A stretch of DNA of 64,000 bases from Deltaproteobacteria bacterium (GTDB lineage Bacteria; Myxococcota_A; Polyangia; Polyangiales; Ga0077539), in contig JAUXYJ010000068.1 in NCBI GenBank assembly GCA_030694465.1, positions 62,001 to 126,000 on the forward strand, in the 5' to 3' direction. A program made the translations under genes and the position numbers. A model generated the notes under the pieces. The model had not been told where the DNA came from. It did no database searches and worked only from the letters and a program-made list of their open reading frames with translations. Below are positions 27,500 to 36,324 of the stretch, one piece after another (position 1 is the stretch's first letter; each line of letters opens with the position of its first letter).

Positions 27500-28299
27500 G
27501 CGAGGTAGTCCTCGGAGGCATCTCCAATGGCGCGATTGTCCACGTTGGGTGCGCCGCGTCCGCTCACGCGATCGTCGCGATGAACCAAGCGAAAATCCAA
27601 GCTAAATCGCGTCATCGACTCTGCGTGTGCGTGCGTCTGGTGCACGTGCGAAGCTGAAAACAGCGTGAGCCACGCGTGCCGAGGCGTGACCGTGTACGCG
27701 GGCCCAAGCGCGCCCTCGTCAAGCGCGCGGGGGTAGTCGACGTGAGCAGAATCATTCGGACGCACCGACCGAGACTGAAATCCTCCGCGCTGCACAAATC
27801 GCTGAAGCTCGAAGCGCTCAGAGTCGTTGGCGACGGCCGCTGTGAAGCGGTCGCGAAAGATCGCGAAGCCCGTAGTCGCGGGCGCATCGTAGAGGGCGAT
27901 CCACGCGTTGAGCTGCGCTTGCGGGTTGGCGTACCAGCAATCGCGGTGTGCATACAGCGCGGGCGCTGCGCTCGGGACCGAGGCCATGTTGGGCGCAATC
28001 GCGCGGAGCCTCGGGAGGTCTAAGAGCAAAGATCCCTGAGAAAATCCAATGGATCGTGCGATCGCAAGGGTGTGCTCGGCGATGACCGGGTCGCGACGAA
28101 TCTCTGCGCGTGCGCGTGAGATCCGCGCAAGAAGCTCGGGCGTCGGATAACGCGTGTGCGCGATCGCGGGGTCCGCGAGGTCGAGCGCCGCTGTGAGGAG
28201 CGCTCTTGCGCGGGCGACGAGCGAGCGCTGCGCGACCGTGGGGGCTTCGGTCAAGACCTCTCCTGCGAAGAGAGACTCGCGGAGGGCGAGGTCACGCAT
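27493..28299 (-). CDS. PhyH-like Fe(II)/2-oxoglutarate dioxygenase
   Basis: The 268-residue protein has the motif set of the phytanoyl-CoA-dioxygenase superfamily. AHRDCWYANPQAQLNAWIAL supplies H118 and D120 as the H-x-D iron ligands, followed by the typical Asn/Trp strand. A distal histidine lies in ASHVHQT (H218 or H220), and Arg231 or Arg237 could bind the 2-oxoglutarate carboxylate. Such enzymes hydroxylate, desaturate or halogenate small molecules; the Asp ligand argues against a halogenase. It overlaps the methyltransferase gene by 8 nt and the A-T-R gene by 7 nt, so it is part of the same operon. It probably tailors the substrate or product of that enzyme. Confidence 0.75.
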   Translation of the reverse strand: MRDLALRESLFAGEVLTEAPTVAQRSLVARARALLTAALDLADPAIAHTRYPTPELLARISRARAEIRRDPVIAEHTLAIARSIGFSQGSLLLDLPRLRAIAPNMASVPSAAPALYAHRDCWYANPQAQLNAWIALYDAPATTGFAIFRDRFTAAVANDSERFELQRFVQRGGFQSRSVRPNDSAHVDYPRALDEGALGPAYTVTPRHAWLTLFSASHVHQTHAHAESMTRFSLDFRLVHRDDRVSGRGAPNVDNRAIGDASEDYLAC

Positions 28300-29047
28300 A
28301 CGGGCGCCGCGCTACCATGATCATCCGGGACGAATGATCTGTAAATTCGCTGTGATTGGCTCCTCCGAAGAGCTCGATGGACTCAAACCCTGCGCGCAGC
28401 AGGACGTCACGCAGTTCGCGCGGCATGTACATCCGCGTGTGGCCCACGCGCTCACTCGAGGCGCGTCCCTCGCGCTCGTAGCGCCAGCGCTGGGTGAGCA
28501 CTCCGTCGGACCACGAGACGCTAAACGTACGATGCACCGTGAGCGTCCCAGACGGTGTCTCGATGGCCGTGGTTCGCGAGGCTTCGAAGGTGCGGATCAG
28601 GTGCGGCAACGCGTAGTATTCGACCACGTATTGCCCGCCCGGAACGACGGACCAGAGCGCGCTACGAGCCATCGCGATCGCCTGCGAATCTTCAGATAGA
28701 TATCCAAAGCTCGTCCCCCAGCAGATCGCGTTGGCGTGCGGCATCGGGCAGACATATTGGTACGCGTCGGCGCGCACAAATGTCGCCGACAGCGCGCAGT
28801 CATCCGCCGCGCGCTGCGCTCGGGCGATGTAGTCTTCGCACTGGTCGACTCCGGTCACGGCGAAGCCTGCGTGGGCCAAGGGGAGCGCGATGCGCCCGTA
28901 GCCGCAGCACTGGTCAAAGACGGTGGGCGCATGGCCGACAAACCGCGCCTGCAAGAACGCGACGTCACCCGGGATCGCCAAGTCAGCAGCAGAGAATCCT
29001 TCAACGAAATCGCTGTCGAAGAAGTCTTCCCACCAGCGCGAGGTCAT
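28292..29047 (-). CDS. SAM-dependent methyltransferase
   Basis: The 251-residue class I methyltransferase shows motif I as VFDQCCGYGRIALPLA (44-57). The glycine-rich loop has a Cys-Cys in place of the more usual Gly-Cys, followed by VTGVDQCEDYIARAQ with the acidic SAM-ribose ligand. The start ATG at 29047 overlaps the TGA of the lipoprotein gene by 4 nt; the frame from 29104 is longer but lacks support. The target atom is not predictable. It is coupled to the dioxygenase gene by an 8-nt overlap, so a tailoring role in the same pathway is likely. There is no signal peptide. Confidence 0.8.
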   Translation of the reverse strand: MTSRWWEDFFDSDFVEGFSAADLAIPGDVAFLQARFVGHAPTVFDQCCGYGRIALPLAHAGFAVTGVDQCEDYIARAQRAADDCALSATFVRADAYQYVCPMPHANAICWGTSFGYLSEDSQAIAMARSALWSVVPGGQYVVEYYALPHLIRTFEASRTTAIETPSGTLTVHRTFSVSWSDGVLTQRWRYEREGRASSERVGHTRMYMPRELRDVLLRAGFESIELFGGANHSEFTDHSSRMIMVARRPYA

Positions 29048-29949
29048 TCGAGTACGAACGCCGGTCGAGTGGTGATCCGAAGCGCGCCCGAGATGCGTTG
29101 ACACTTGCCCATGGCGTCGCGATCGAGGTCGGCGAAGAGCGTGAGGGCGCCATTGACTGTCGTTCGTAGGTCGTTAGGGATGGTGAGCGTCGAGAGGATC
29201 GACATGAACTCTGCGAGAGAAATTCCGCCACCAATGACGCCTTGCCCGTCGGCGCCATCGGGCGCGATCGAGACTCGCAGCCGAGCGCCGTAGAACATAA
29301 TCACAAACTGCGCGTCGAGGACCGCCACTGGGAGCGGGAGGTCTACGGGCCCGAGCTCCAGCGTTCCGCCAGTGATTCGGCCCGTCGTATGCGTCATGGG
29401 CGCCGTCCGCATCAGGTCAAAGGTCTGCCCCGAGTCCACGAGCTGGTCGCTGCCCACGAAGGGCATGCCCGAGACACGCACCACAGAGACCCGCACCTCG
29501 CTGTCTTCGCAGAGGTCATCGATGCCCTCCACACGAAGAACCACCAGCATTTGTCCATTGTTAATCGCGGCTTGGATCGCGCCATCGAGCGCGCCACCGG
29601 TCATGCGGTCCACCGACGGGATCAGTGACGCGAGCTGGTTGTCGATCCCCATGTGGCCGTCGGGCGACACGAGATCGCCGTGGCGGCAAGTACGTACGTC
29701 GCCCTCCATGCTCACGCGGTTGTCGAGGTCGTAGCCATCGGCCACGCCCGCTCGCATCGGATCTTCGCGAACAAACCCAATGCGCGCGAGCACGAAGCTC
29801 ATGCGTGACGACAAGGGACGACAACGCGAAGGGGACGCATCTACGCTCGCCTCGATGGGCCCCGCGTCCGCAGGCGGGGGCACCATGGGCGCGCAGCCCG
29901 CAGACACCATCAGCGCGAATACTGCACAAATCGCAGGAATTAATCTCAT
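29044..29949 (-). CDS. lipoprotein of the DUF1592/DUF1552 operon segment
   Basis: The protein has 301 residues. A signal peptide ends in SAGC (Cys19), followed by a short Pro/Asp/Ala linker. The mature domain has no motif I know. It is Val/Leu/Gly-rich with several DxDxxN/G patches (GYDLDN, DLDRDAMG) and four scattered cysteines. The ATG start overlaps the stop of the DUF1552 gene by 4 nt, and its own stop overlaps the methyltransferase start by 4 nt. It therefore bridges the envelope genes and the biosynthetic genes in one transcript. A beta-rich extracellular domain is likely. The function is unknown. Confidence 0.6.
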   Translation of the reverse strand: MRLIPAICAVFALMVSAGCAPMVPPPADAGPIEASVDASPSRCRPLSSRMSFVLARIGFVREDPMRAGVADGYDLDNRVSMEGDVRTCRHGDLVSPDGHMGIDNQLASLIPSVDRMTGGALDGAIQAAINNGQMLVVLRVEGIDDLCEDSEVRVSVVRVSGMPFVGSDQLVDSGQTFDLMRTAPMTHTTGRITGGTLELGPVDLPLPVAVLDAQFVIMFYGARLRVSIAPDGADGQGVIGGGISLAEFMSILSTLTIPNDLRTTVNGALTLFADLDRDAMGKCQRISGALRITTRPAFVLE

Positions 29950-31271
29950 ACGCTCAACCCTGAGAGCGGCTCGGTGACGCGACCTGGCCCGACGCCAAAC
30001 TCGCTCGCGCGAAGTCCCATGAGCTGCAGAATGCTCAGGCTGACTTTGCAAATGTTCTCTCCGCGGGCGCGCAAGTGGGTACCTCTGCGCAGGCCATGCG
30101 AGCGTCCTCCGGCAAAGATCAGCGGGTACTCATCGAGCGAGTGCGTGCGACCATAGCTGCAGTCGGTCGTGCACAGCACCATGGTGTGATCCAGCAGCGT
30201 CTCGTCGCCCTCCGGGATACGCGAAAGCGCCTGCAAAAAACCAGCGAAGTCCTCGAGAATAATCCGAATGATCGCCGCCACTTGCGGCTGGTCTCCGAGC
30301 TCATCGTGCGTCAGCTGATGGTGCCCTGCCGGCGCGCCCTGAAAGAGGGTGTTGTTCACCGGCTGCGAGTACATGTGAAAGAACACGCGCGTGATGTCGC
30401 AACCGAGCGCCATGGCCTTGAGCTCGCTCATCAGCCGCGAGCGGAGGCGCATGTCAGGTCGGCCCATGAGATCCGCGATGGTCTCGGGCGGGGCGTCCGG
30501 ACGCCGGCACGAGGCCAAATTAGGCGGGTTGCTCTCGAGCCTAGCGAGCTGGCTCTCAAGCGCGCGCAGCGAGGTATAATGCTGGTCGAGTCGCCGTCGG
30601 TCCTCGGCGCTCACACGCGATGAGAGGGCGCGACTCTGCGAGCTCACAGCGTCGAGGACAGAGCGGCGCAGACCCAGCCGAGGGTCGGGCATGGTCATCT
30701 CGCCGGGGGCGCGAAACCCGTCGCCGAAGAGCCGGTTAAAGAGCGCGCGAGGGTCGGCCTCGCAGGGCACACGCTGGTTGGCCGCGACGTGCGCGAGGCT
30801 GTACTGCGCCGTCTGGACCGCCGTCTCGATCGAGCGAAACCGCGTCTCGCCACCGATGGACGCGGCGATGCGCTGATCGATGGTCGCGCCGCGAAAAGAC
30901 GACCCGTTGTTAAACTCGTTTCCGGCAAGTGAGTCACCGGTGAGCAGCCCCGCGGGACCCGATCCGTGCGGGACCGTGTTGAGCGTCGCGACGCGTGTAC
31001 CGGTGACCAGCGTGAGGTGCTCGCGCATCGCTGCGAGCGGCATCAACAGCGGTGACGGCTGCCAGCCAGCGCCCTCTTGCGCGGGCAGCCACTGCTCGGG
31101 CAGCACGCCGTTGCCAAAGAACCACATCCCAAATCGCTTGGGAAATGCCGAGCCATCGCCACGCGCGCGCTTGGTCCGGTCGGTCATCGCTTCGAGCCAC
31201 GGGAGGGCGATGGACACGCCCATCCCGCCCACGACCCCTCGCAACACTGTCCGTCGTGAGAGCGTCTTCAT
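29946..31271 (-). CDS. DUF1552 family protein with Tat-type signal
   Basis: The 441-residue protein begins MKTLSRRTVLRG followed by a glycine-rich hydrophobic stretch, a twin-arginine signal. Typical DUF1552 features are KRFGMWFFGNG, the HGSGPAGLLTG region, LDQHYTSLRALE, VFFHMYSQPVN and GHHQLTHD near the C-terminus. The family is common in planctomycetes and myxobacteria, almost always beside a DUF1592 gene, and is biochemically undefined; a relation to the alkaline-phosphatase/sulfatase-like fold has been suggested. Its start overlaps the stop of the DUF1592 gene (ATGA, 31268-31271). Tat export suggests it folds before secretion, possibly with a cofactor. Confidence 0.9.
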   Translation of the reverse strand: MKTLSRRTVLRGVVGGMGVSIALPWLEAMTDRTKRARGDGSAFPKRFGMWFFGNGVLPEQWLPAQEGAGWQPSPLLMPLAAMREHLTLVTGTRVATLNTVPHGSGPAGLLTGDSLAGNEFNNGSSFRGATIDQRIAASIGGETRFRSIETAVQTAQYSLAHVAANQRVPCEADPRALFNRLFGDGFRAPGEMTMPDPRLGLRRSVLDAVSSQSRALSSRVSAEDRRRLDQHYTSLRALESQLARLESNPPNLASCRRPDAPPETIADLMGRPDMRLRSRLMSELKAMALGCDITRVFFHMYSQPVNNTLFQGAPAGHHQLTHDELGDQPQVAAIIRIILEDFAGFLQALSRIPEGDETLLDHTMVLCTTDCSYGRTHSLDEYPLIFAGGRSHGLRRGTHLRARGENICKVSLSILQLMGLRASEFGVGPGRVTEPLSGLSV

Positions 31272-33109
31272 CGTCCATCCTCCGCAGTGACATCACTCGC
31301 GTCACTCGCATCACTCGCATCACTCACATCGGTGGCCGTGACCACGTCTACGGCCGCGCTCGCATCCCTCGCAGCGCTGGCATCACTCGCGTCCGCGGCG
31401 CCCGCGTCAGGCAACGGCGGAAGCGGAAGGACCGCAAAATTTGCAGCGCGAACGAAGGTCTCACCCAGCACGAGGGTGCGCATGAGCGCGCGCAGTCGGT
31501 AGCCACCCGATGCAAAGCTCGTGGTCAAGCGCTCAAGCTCAGCGCGCTGCATTTCGTCATCGTGGTAGCCCCAGGCGTGGCGGTACAGCCTGCTCGCGAC
31601 GCAGGCCGGAAACGACGGGTGCTCTGCCAAAATGCCTGCGATCCCTGCGGGATCTTCGTAGGGCACGCCGTCAATGTCGCCGCGCGCGTCGATGACGACG
31701 CCGTTGTCCGCGCGACGAAAGCGACCGATCGCATCGAAGTTCTCAAAGCCGAGGCCGATGTTATCGAGCAGGCGATGGCAGCCGCGGCACGAGCTCGCTT
31801 GTCTGTGAAATTCCAAGCGAGACCGCAGTGTACGGTTCTCTGACGAAGGCGGCGGGATTGCGGTGTCTACGCCCACTGGGGGCGCAGGGATGGCCTCGCA
31901 CAAGATCAGCTCGCGAACGTACTTGCCGCGCAACGTGGGCGAGGTCGAAATGGGGTGCGCTTGAAGGGCGAGAAAAGCAGCCATCCCGAGGAGCCCTCGG
32001 CGCGGTTGAGACTCGGGCAAGGTCACGCGCTCGAACTGCGTGGGTGGGGCATCTCGGACCGGAAACGCGACACCGTAGAGCGAAGCCAAGCGCCGGTTGA
32101 CGTAGGTCTCACGCGTGCGAAGCAGCTCGCGAAAATCGCCGTCTCGCTCAAGCGCGATGTAACGGACGACACGCTGGACCTCTTCGCGCGCCGACGGGCC
32201 AAAATCTGCCGCAAATGCAGGAAAAATCACCGCATCACGCGTCAGCTCGTCGAGCTCTCCCAGCCGCAACCAGTCCTCGACGAAGGCCTCAAGCCCCCGA
32301 GAGAGCTTGGCGTCTGCGAGCATGCGATCGACTTGGCGCGCGAGCTCATCACCGCGCAGCTCACCGCGTCCCGCGACGTCCAAAAGTGCGTCGTCCGGGG
32401 GACCATCCCACAAGAAAAACGAGAGCCGAGACGCCAGGGCAAAACCCTCATAGCGCCGCTCGCCGTCTTGCTCTCGGCCGAGCTCTTCGCGAAAGAGAAA
32501 GTCCGGCGATTGCAGCATCGTCGCGATCACGTACTCGATGCCGCGATCAAACGAGTTGAGCGTCGTCGCGGCTCTCGCGCCCAGCGCGACCAGCGTCGCG
32601 ATCTCGCTCGCTTCCAGGGCTCGTCGGTAGACGCGTCGCCCATGCGCGCGCACGACCTGCTCGGTGCACCCGTCGTCGCGCACAGCGGTCGGGACACACG
32701 GGACCACGGTGGCCCGCCGCGCGGGTTCGCGCAGCAATTGCTCTGCGATTTCGTACGCGGCCGTCTCGTACTGCTCGGTCCCACGCTGTGAAATCGACGA
32801 CTCGGACGAGCCCACGCTGCTCGAGCCCTCACTCACAATGTCCGGCTCAAGCGCGCGCGGGATGACCAGCGTGGCTCCAAACACGTCCTGCAAGCTGTGG
32901 CGATACTGCGAGCGGGTCAGCCTGCGCAGACGCGGCACGTGGGGCACATACGGACCCGGCGGCGGGCGCACTGCGACGTCGCCCGTGGCCGTCGCGTCGA
33001 CGGATGTCACATCGGTCACATCCACGGGAGGAGAGACCGGTGGCGTGCAGGCCGCTGCGGTGAGAGTCAGCGCGAGCCCATATTTTCTAAGCGTTGTGCA
33101 CTGCAACAT
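31268..33109 (-). CDS. DUF1592/DUF1588/DUF1585 lipoprotein with CxxCH motif
   Basis: The 613-residue protein carries a lipobox AAAC (Cys21) and a short Asp/Thr stalk. The domain order matches the family: DUF1587 (LRRLTRSQYRHSLQDVFG, 61-78), DUF1595 (about 150-210), DUF1592 (about 215-345), DUF1588 (about 368-465) and DUF1585 (about 480-550). The DUF1588 part contains CRGCH at 441-445, a single haem c-type site, followed by NIGLGFENFDAIGRFR. The C-terminus is a low-complexity Asp/Ala/Ser tail encoded by a 9-nt repeat. It lies 19 nt downstream of the alpha/beta-hydrolase gene and overlaps DUF1552. The biochemical function of the family is unknown; an electron-transfer role is suggested only by CxxCH. 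Confidence 0.9.
   Translation of the reverse strand: MLQCTTLRKYGLALTLTAAACTPPVSPPVDVTDVTSVDATATGDVAVRPPPGPYVPHVPRLRRLTRSQYRHSLQDVFGATLVIPRALEPDIVSEGSSSVGSSESSISQRGTEQYETAAYEIAEQLLREPARRATVVPCVPTAVRDDGCTEQVVRAHGRRVYRRALEASEIATLVALGARAATTLNSFDRGIEYVIATMLQSPDFLFREELGREQDGERRYEGFALASRLSFFLWDGPPDDALLDVAGRGELRGDELARQVDRMLADAKLSRGLEAFVEDWLRLGELDELTRDAVIFPAFAADFGPSAREEVQRVVRYIALERDGDFRELLRTRETYVNRRLASLYGVAFPVRDAPPTQFERVTLPESQPRRGLLGMAAFLALQAHPISTSPTLRGKYVRELILCEAIPAPPVGVDTAIPPPSSENRTLRSRLEFHRQASSCRGCHRLLDNIGLGFENFDAIGRFRRADNGVVIDARGDIDGVPYEDPAGIAGILAEHPSFPACVASRLYRHAWGYHDDEMQRAELERLTTSFASGGYRLRALMRTLVLGETFVRAANFAVLPLPPLPDAGAADASDASAARDASAAVDVVTATDVSDASDASDASDVTAEDGR
31293..31328. repeat. 9-nt direct repeat in the DUF1592 coding tail
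   Basis: Four near-identical copies of the unit TCACTCGCA (plus strand) encode the Asp-Ala-Ser repeats at the C-terminus of the DUF1592 protein. The unit length is a multiple of three, so slippage would change the tail length without a frameshift. Confidence 0.8.
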
Positions 33110-33128
33110 ACTGACGATCTTTCAAGTG

Positions 33129-34346
33129 CTAGGGCCGACTCTGAAGCGTGACGCGATCGGACTGCGAAGGCATCGCGCGCAAGACATTCATCACAGCGGT
33201 GGAGTTGTCGTTGAGCACGGTGAGGCGGGCAAATGCGAGAGCCCAAGTGCCGACAATACGCTCTTGCTCGACGTCGGGGATCGCGTCGCAAGCGCCCAAC
33301 GCAAAGAACTGATGACACGCGCCGCGGATATCAATCCAGCGCATCGGGACGGTCGTGGTTGAGGCAAATTGCACATCGGCGCCTACGGGGTCCGCGCTCC
33401 CGCTCATGGCCAAAATGGGGATGGTCACGCGCGAGTGCCCGGTGCTCCCGAAGAGCGTACGATTGATCGCTCCGGCCATCGCGATCGCGCTGACGATTCG
33501 GTTTTCTCGAAGGTTCATCCCAAACGTGGCGAGGTCTTCAGGGGTGCAATTGTTGGCGGGCGTGCACAGCGGCCGGATGGCGTTGACATCAAAGATTGCG
33601 CCCGCGCTGGTCCACACGGTGTGCACGCCGAAGCTGTGCCCGGTCAGCACGGTGCTCGTGGTCTGCAGAACACCGCCGCCCAAGGGGTCGGTCGCAGCCA
33701 GCCCAGCGACGCCATCGAGAGCCGCCGTGATGTCCTGCGAGCGCAGGTGATACAGCGCGTAGGGACGCGGAGTCACGACAGGTTCGGTGAGCGTATTTCC
33801 GATGTGATCGGGCGCGACGCTGACCCAACCGTGCGAGGCAAAATAGCGCATCAGAAAGTGCGAAGTGCCTGCAAAACCCCGGTCGCCGTGCGAGTACACC
33901 TGCACCGGGTACCCGCCAGCGTGCGCGGGCGGCGCGGGCGGCGCGTCACGCAGGCTCTCGGGGTCGTTTACGATCCGCGCATACACGGCGCGCGGCCCCG
34001 TGAGCGCCAACGTGGGATACCAGACGTGCACTGGGATCGTGCGCGCAGTGCTGGACCCGATCGGCATGTACGTAAACGACAGCAGCCGATATCCCGCGCG
34101 AAAAGGGCCTTTTACGCTCGGATCAAAGCTCGCGGGGTTACCCACCGGCGGGGCATCGTCTGGAAACGTGTAGCGCGAGTCCGCGCTCACCACGTCCGAC
34201 GTCACCGTGGCGTCGTCTTGAGCGTCCAGGCTCGCGACGGCGTCCTGCCCCGGCGTCGCGTCTGCGTTGCTCGTTGGAGGACGGCACTGCGCTGCACACA
34301 CCGCGGACAACAGACAAGCCGCGAGCCGAACTCGCTCAAAGGTCAT
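33129..34346 (-). CDS. alpha/beta-hydrolase lipoprotein
   Basis: The 405-residue protein starts at ATG 34346 with a signal ending AAQC (Cys21) and an Asp/Ala-rich stalk of about 40 residues. The hydrolase domain has VYSHGDRGF as oxyanion strand (150-158), APDHIGNT and the nucleophile GHSFG with Ser238. A SGSADPVG turn could hold the acid and GACHQFF the histidine. The closest known shapes are dienelactone hydrolase and platelet-activating-factor acetylhydrolase-like enzymes. It follows the asparagine-synthetase-like gene after 54 nt and precedes the DUF1592 gene by 19 nt, inside the long operon. Its probable extracytoplasmic site separates it from the cytosolic enzymes. The substrate is unknown. 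Confidence 0.8.
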   Translation of the reverse strand: MTFERVRLAACLLSAVCAAQCRPPTSNADATPGQDAVASLDAQDDATVTSDVVSADSRYTFPDDAPPVGNPASFDPSVKGPFRAGYRLLSFTYMPIGSSTARTIPVHVWYPTLALTGPRAVYARIVNDPESLRDAPPAPPAHAGGYPVQVYSHGDRGFAGTSHFLMRYFASHGWVSVAPDHIGNTLTEPVVTPRPYALYHLRSQDITAALDGVAGLAATDPLGGGVLQTTSTVLTGHSFGVHTVWTSAGAIFDVNAIRPLCTPANNCTPEDLATFGMNLRENRIVSAIAMAGAINRTLFGSTGHSRVTIPILAMSGSADPVGADVQFASTTTVPMRWIDIRGACHQFFALGACDAIPDVEQERIVGTWALAFARLTVLNDNSTAVMNVLRAMPSQSDRVTLQSRP

Positions 34347-34400
34347 CACACCGAACACTTTACGCGAATCCGCAGCGATGCGCGACGATCCGCTGTGCTT

Positions 34401-36311
34401 TTACAGCGCAATCGCGAATCGATATCCTCGCTCAAGGGCCGCGGCAGACAACAGCACCGACGCGGTCGGGTCGTGCGCGACGCGCTCCCGAGGATCACAA
34501 CGCGCGACCGAATCGAGCCACCGATGGGTCGCCTCGGGGCAAGCCCACGACGGCAGACCTTGCGTAGCGCGCAGAGCCTGTTGGACCGCGTCGTGTGCGC
34601 CCGTGTGAGCCAACAGAGCGGGCGCGAGCAGCGGCTTTTTGGGGCGATTCGCGATCTCTTCGCCCACCCACGGGGCGACCACGGCGCGGAGCAATTGCTT
34701 CTCAATGCCGCCGCGAAGATGCCGTGTAGGCGCGATCGAATCAGCGAGCGCTGCGACCACCGGGTCAAGCATGGGCAGCCTCCCCTCGACGCCAAACCGC
34801 ATGTCCGCCCCGTCGCCAAGTGTGCGCAGGATATAGCCCGAGAGCGCGAGTCGACTCCATGAGCGCGAAGAGAATTTCAGCCGATGATCAAGCGAGTCTC
34901 CGCTCGGTCTGAGGTCCTGCAGCGCGTGCGTAAGAGAGCTCGACGCGCGCGAGAGCGAGAGCGCTTCGTGCAGCTCGGGCCTGACCAGCGCGGTGATCCG
35001 CCGACCGAGCGAGAGCTTGGCTGCGACCCACGCGGGCACGTGGCCCCACTGCGCGGCCAGGGACGCGAGCCCGGGGTCTTCGCGATCGCCGAGCATCACC
35101 GAAGCGCTCGTCGCAAAGCGTGACCTGAGCGCGGAGTCATCGTTCTGATTCCCTGCGAAATCAGCTACCAAATGAGCATACCCGTAGAACAGCTCGTCGG
35201 CGCCCTCGCCCATCAGGACGCCCTTGATCCCCGCGTGGGCGCAGGCCTGCGCGAGCCTGTGCCGCGCGACCAAGTGCCCGTTGATGGCGAGCCCCTCGGA
35301 CGCGATCGCCGCGTCGGCGAGTGAGTCCACCATGCTGAGTCGCGAGACCGAGACGGCATGCCATGAGACGCCGAGCGCTCTGGCAAAGCGCGACGCGATG
35401 GCGCTCTCGTCGTAGTTTTCGTCGTCGAATTGCAGGGTAAACGCAGGCCCCGTCGCGCCGTGCTCTCTCACTGCGCACGAGAGCACGGCCGACGAATCGA
35501 GCCCGCCCGAGAGATAAAATCCTAAGGGGACCTCGGCATCGAGTCTCAGCGAGATGGCCTGAGACAGCGCGGCACGCACGCTCGCGACGGGATCTTCGCC
35601 AAGCGTGAGCTCATGTTCATCGGTCCGAACGCGCGACGCGACGAGCTCTCTGTGCACCGTGAGCTCGCCTCGCGTGCACGACACGAGCGCCCCTGGCGGC
35701 ACAACCGACACGTCACGAAAGAGCGAGTGATCGTGCGGTGGATACTGAAACCAGAGGCTCATCGCGAGCGCCTCGGGTGACCACGCTGCGTGCGCGCCGA
35801 GGGCAAAGAGCGCCTTGGCTTCAGAGGCAATCGCGAGGGCTCCATCGATCCACGCGTAGTGCAAGGGCTTGATCCCAAACGGGTCTCGCATCGCGACGAG
35901 CCGCGCAGCGCGCGTGTCGTAGAGCACCGCGGCGAGCTCACCGTCGAGCTCTGTCGCCACAGCGTCTCCAAAGCGCTCGTACCCCAAGAGCACGAGCGCG
36001 CTGTCACTCTGCGTGCGAATTTGCTCGACCGACAGCCCGAGCGATTGGCTCAACGGCCTGACACATCGATAGAGCTCACCGTTGACCACGGCGGCGAGCT
36101 GCCCGTCGTGGCTGAGCAGGGGCTGATGCCCGCCAACACCCCCTCGCATGGCGAGCCTTCGGTGCCCCAAGAGACAGCGCCCATCGGGCGAGCGCCACTG
36201 GCCCTCGCCATCGGGACCGCGGGGCGCAAGGGTCGCCAGAGCCCTGTGAAAAGACTGCTCAAATCGACTGATACCACCGCGATGGTCAAACACTGCGAGC
36301 ACACCGCACAT
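34401..36311 (-). CDS. asparagine-synthetase-like glutamine amidotransferase
   Basis: The 636-residue protein has the class II glutaminase domain with the catalytic Cys2 (MCGV), NGELY (78-82), QSDS (101-104) and the RDPFGIKPL motif (142-150). The ATP-pyrophosphatase synthetase domain has SGGLDSS (268-274) and GEGADELFYGY (368-378). Classic AsnB converts Asp to Asn using glutamine and ATP. Here the AsnB aspartate-binding signature (E-T-Y-D-V) is not evident at the expected place; the sequence reads SEGLAINGH. A different acceptor is therefore plausible, as in antibiotic and polysaccharide clusters. The gene starts 13 nt after the stop of the MDR dehydrogenase gene. Within this operon it probably forms an amide on the small-molecule scaffold; that is inference. 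Confidence 0.85.
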   Translation of the reverse strand: MCGVLAVFDHRGGISRFEQSFHRALATLAPRGPDGEGQWRSPDGRCLLGHRRLAMRGGVGGHQPLLSHDGQLAAVVNGELYRCVRPLSQSLGLSVEQIRTQSDSALVLLGYERFGDAVATELDGELAAVLYDTRAARLVAMRDPFGIKPLHYAWIDGALAIASEAKALFALGAHAAWSPEALAMSLWFQYPPHDHSLFRDVSVVPPGALVSCTRGELTVHRELVASRVRTDEHELTLGEDPVASVRAALSQAISLRLDAEVPLGFYLSGGLDSSAVLSCAVREHGATGPAFTLQFDDENYDESAIASRFARALGVSWHAVSVSRLSMVDSLADAAIASEGLAINGHLVARHRLAQACAHAGIKGVLMGEGADELFYGYAHLVADFAGNQNDDSALRSRFATSASVMLGDREDPGLASLAAQWGHVPAWVAAKLSLGRRITALVRPELHEALSLSRASSSLTHALQDLRPSGDSLDHRLKFSSRSWSRLALSGYILRTLGDGADMRFGVEGRLPMLDPVVAALADSIAPTRHLRGGIEKQLLRAVVAPWVGEEIANRPKKPLLAPALLAHTGAHDAVQQALRATQGLPSWACPEATHRWLDSVARCDPRERVAHDPTASVLLSAAALERGYRFAIAL

Positions 36312-36324
36312 CGTGACGCCGAGG

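Noticed and set aside
33369..34862. 497-codon plus-strand frame
   Set aside because: It spans two supported minus-strand genes and is Arg/Gly/His-rich without family motifs.
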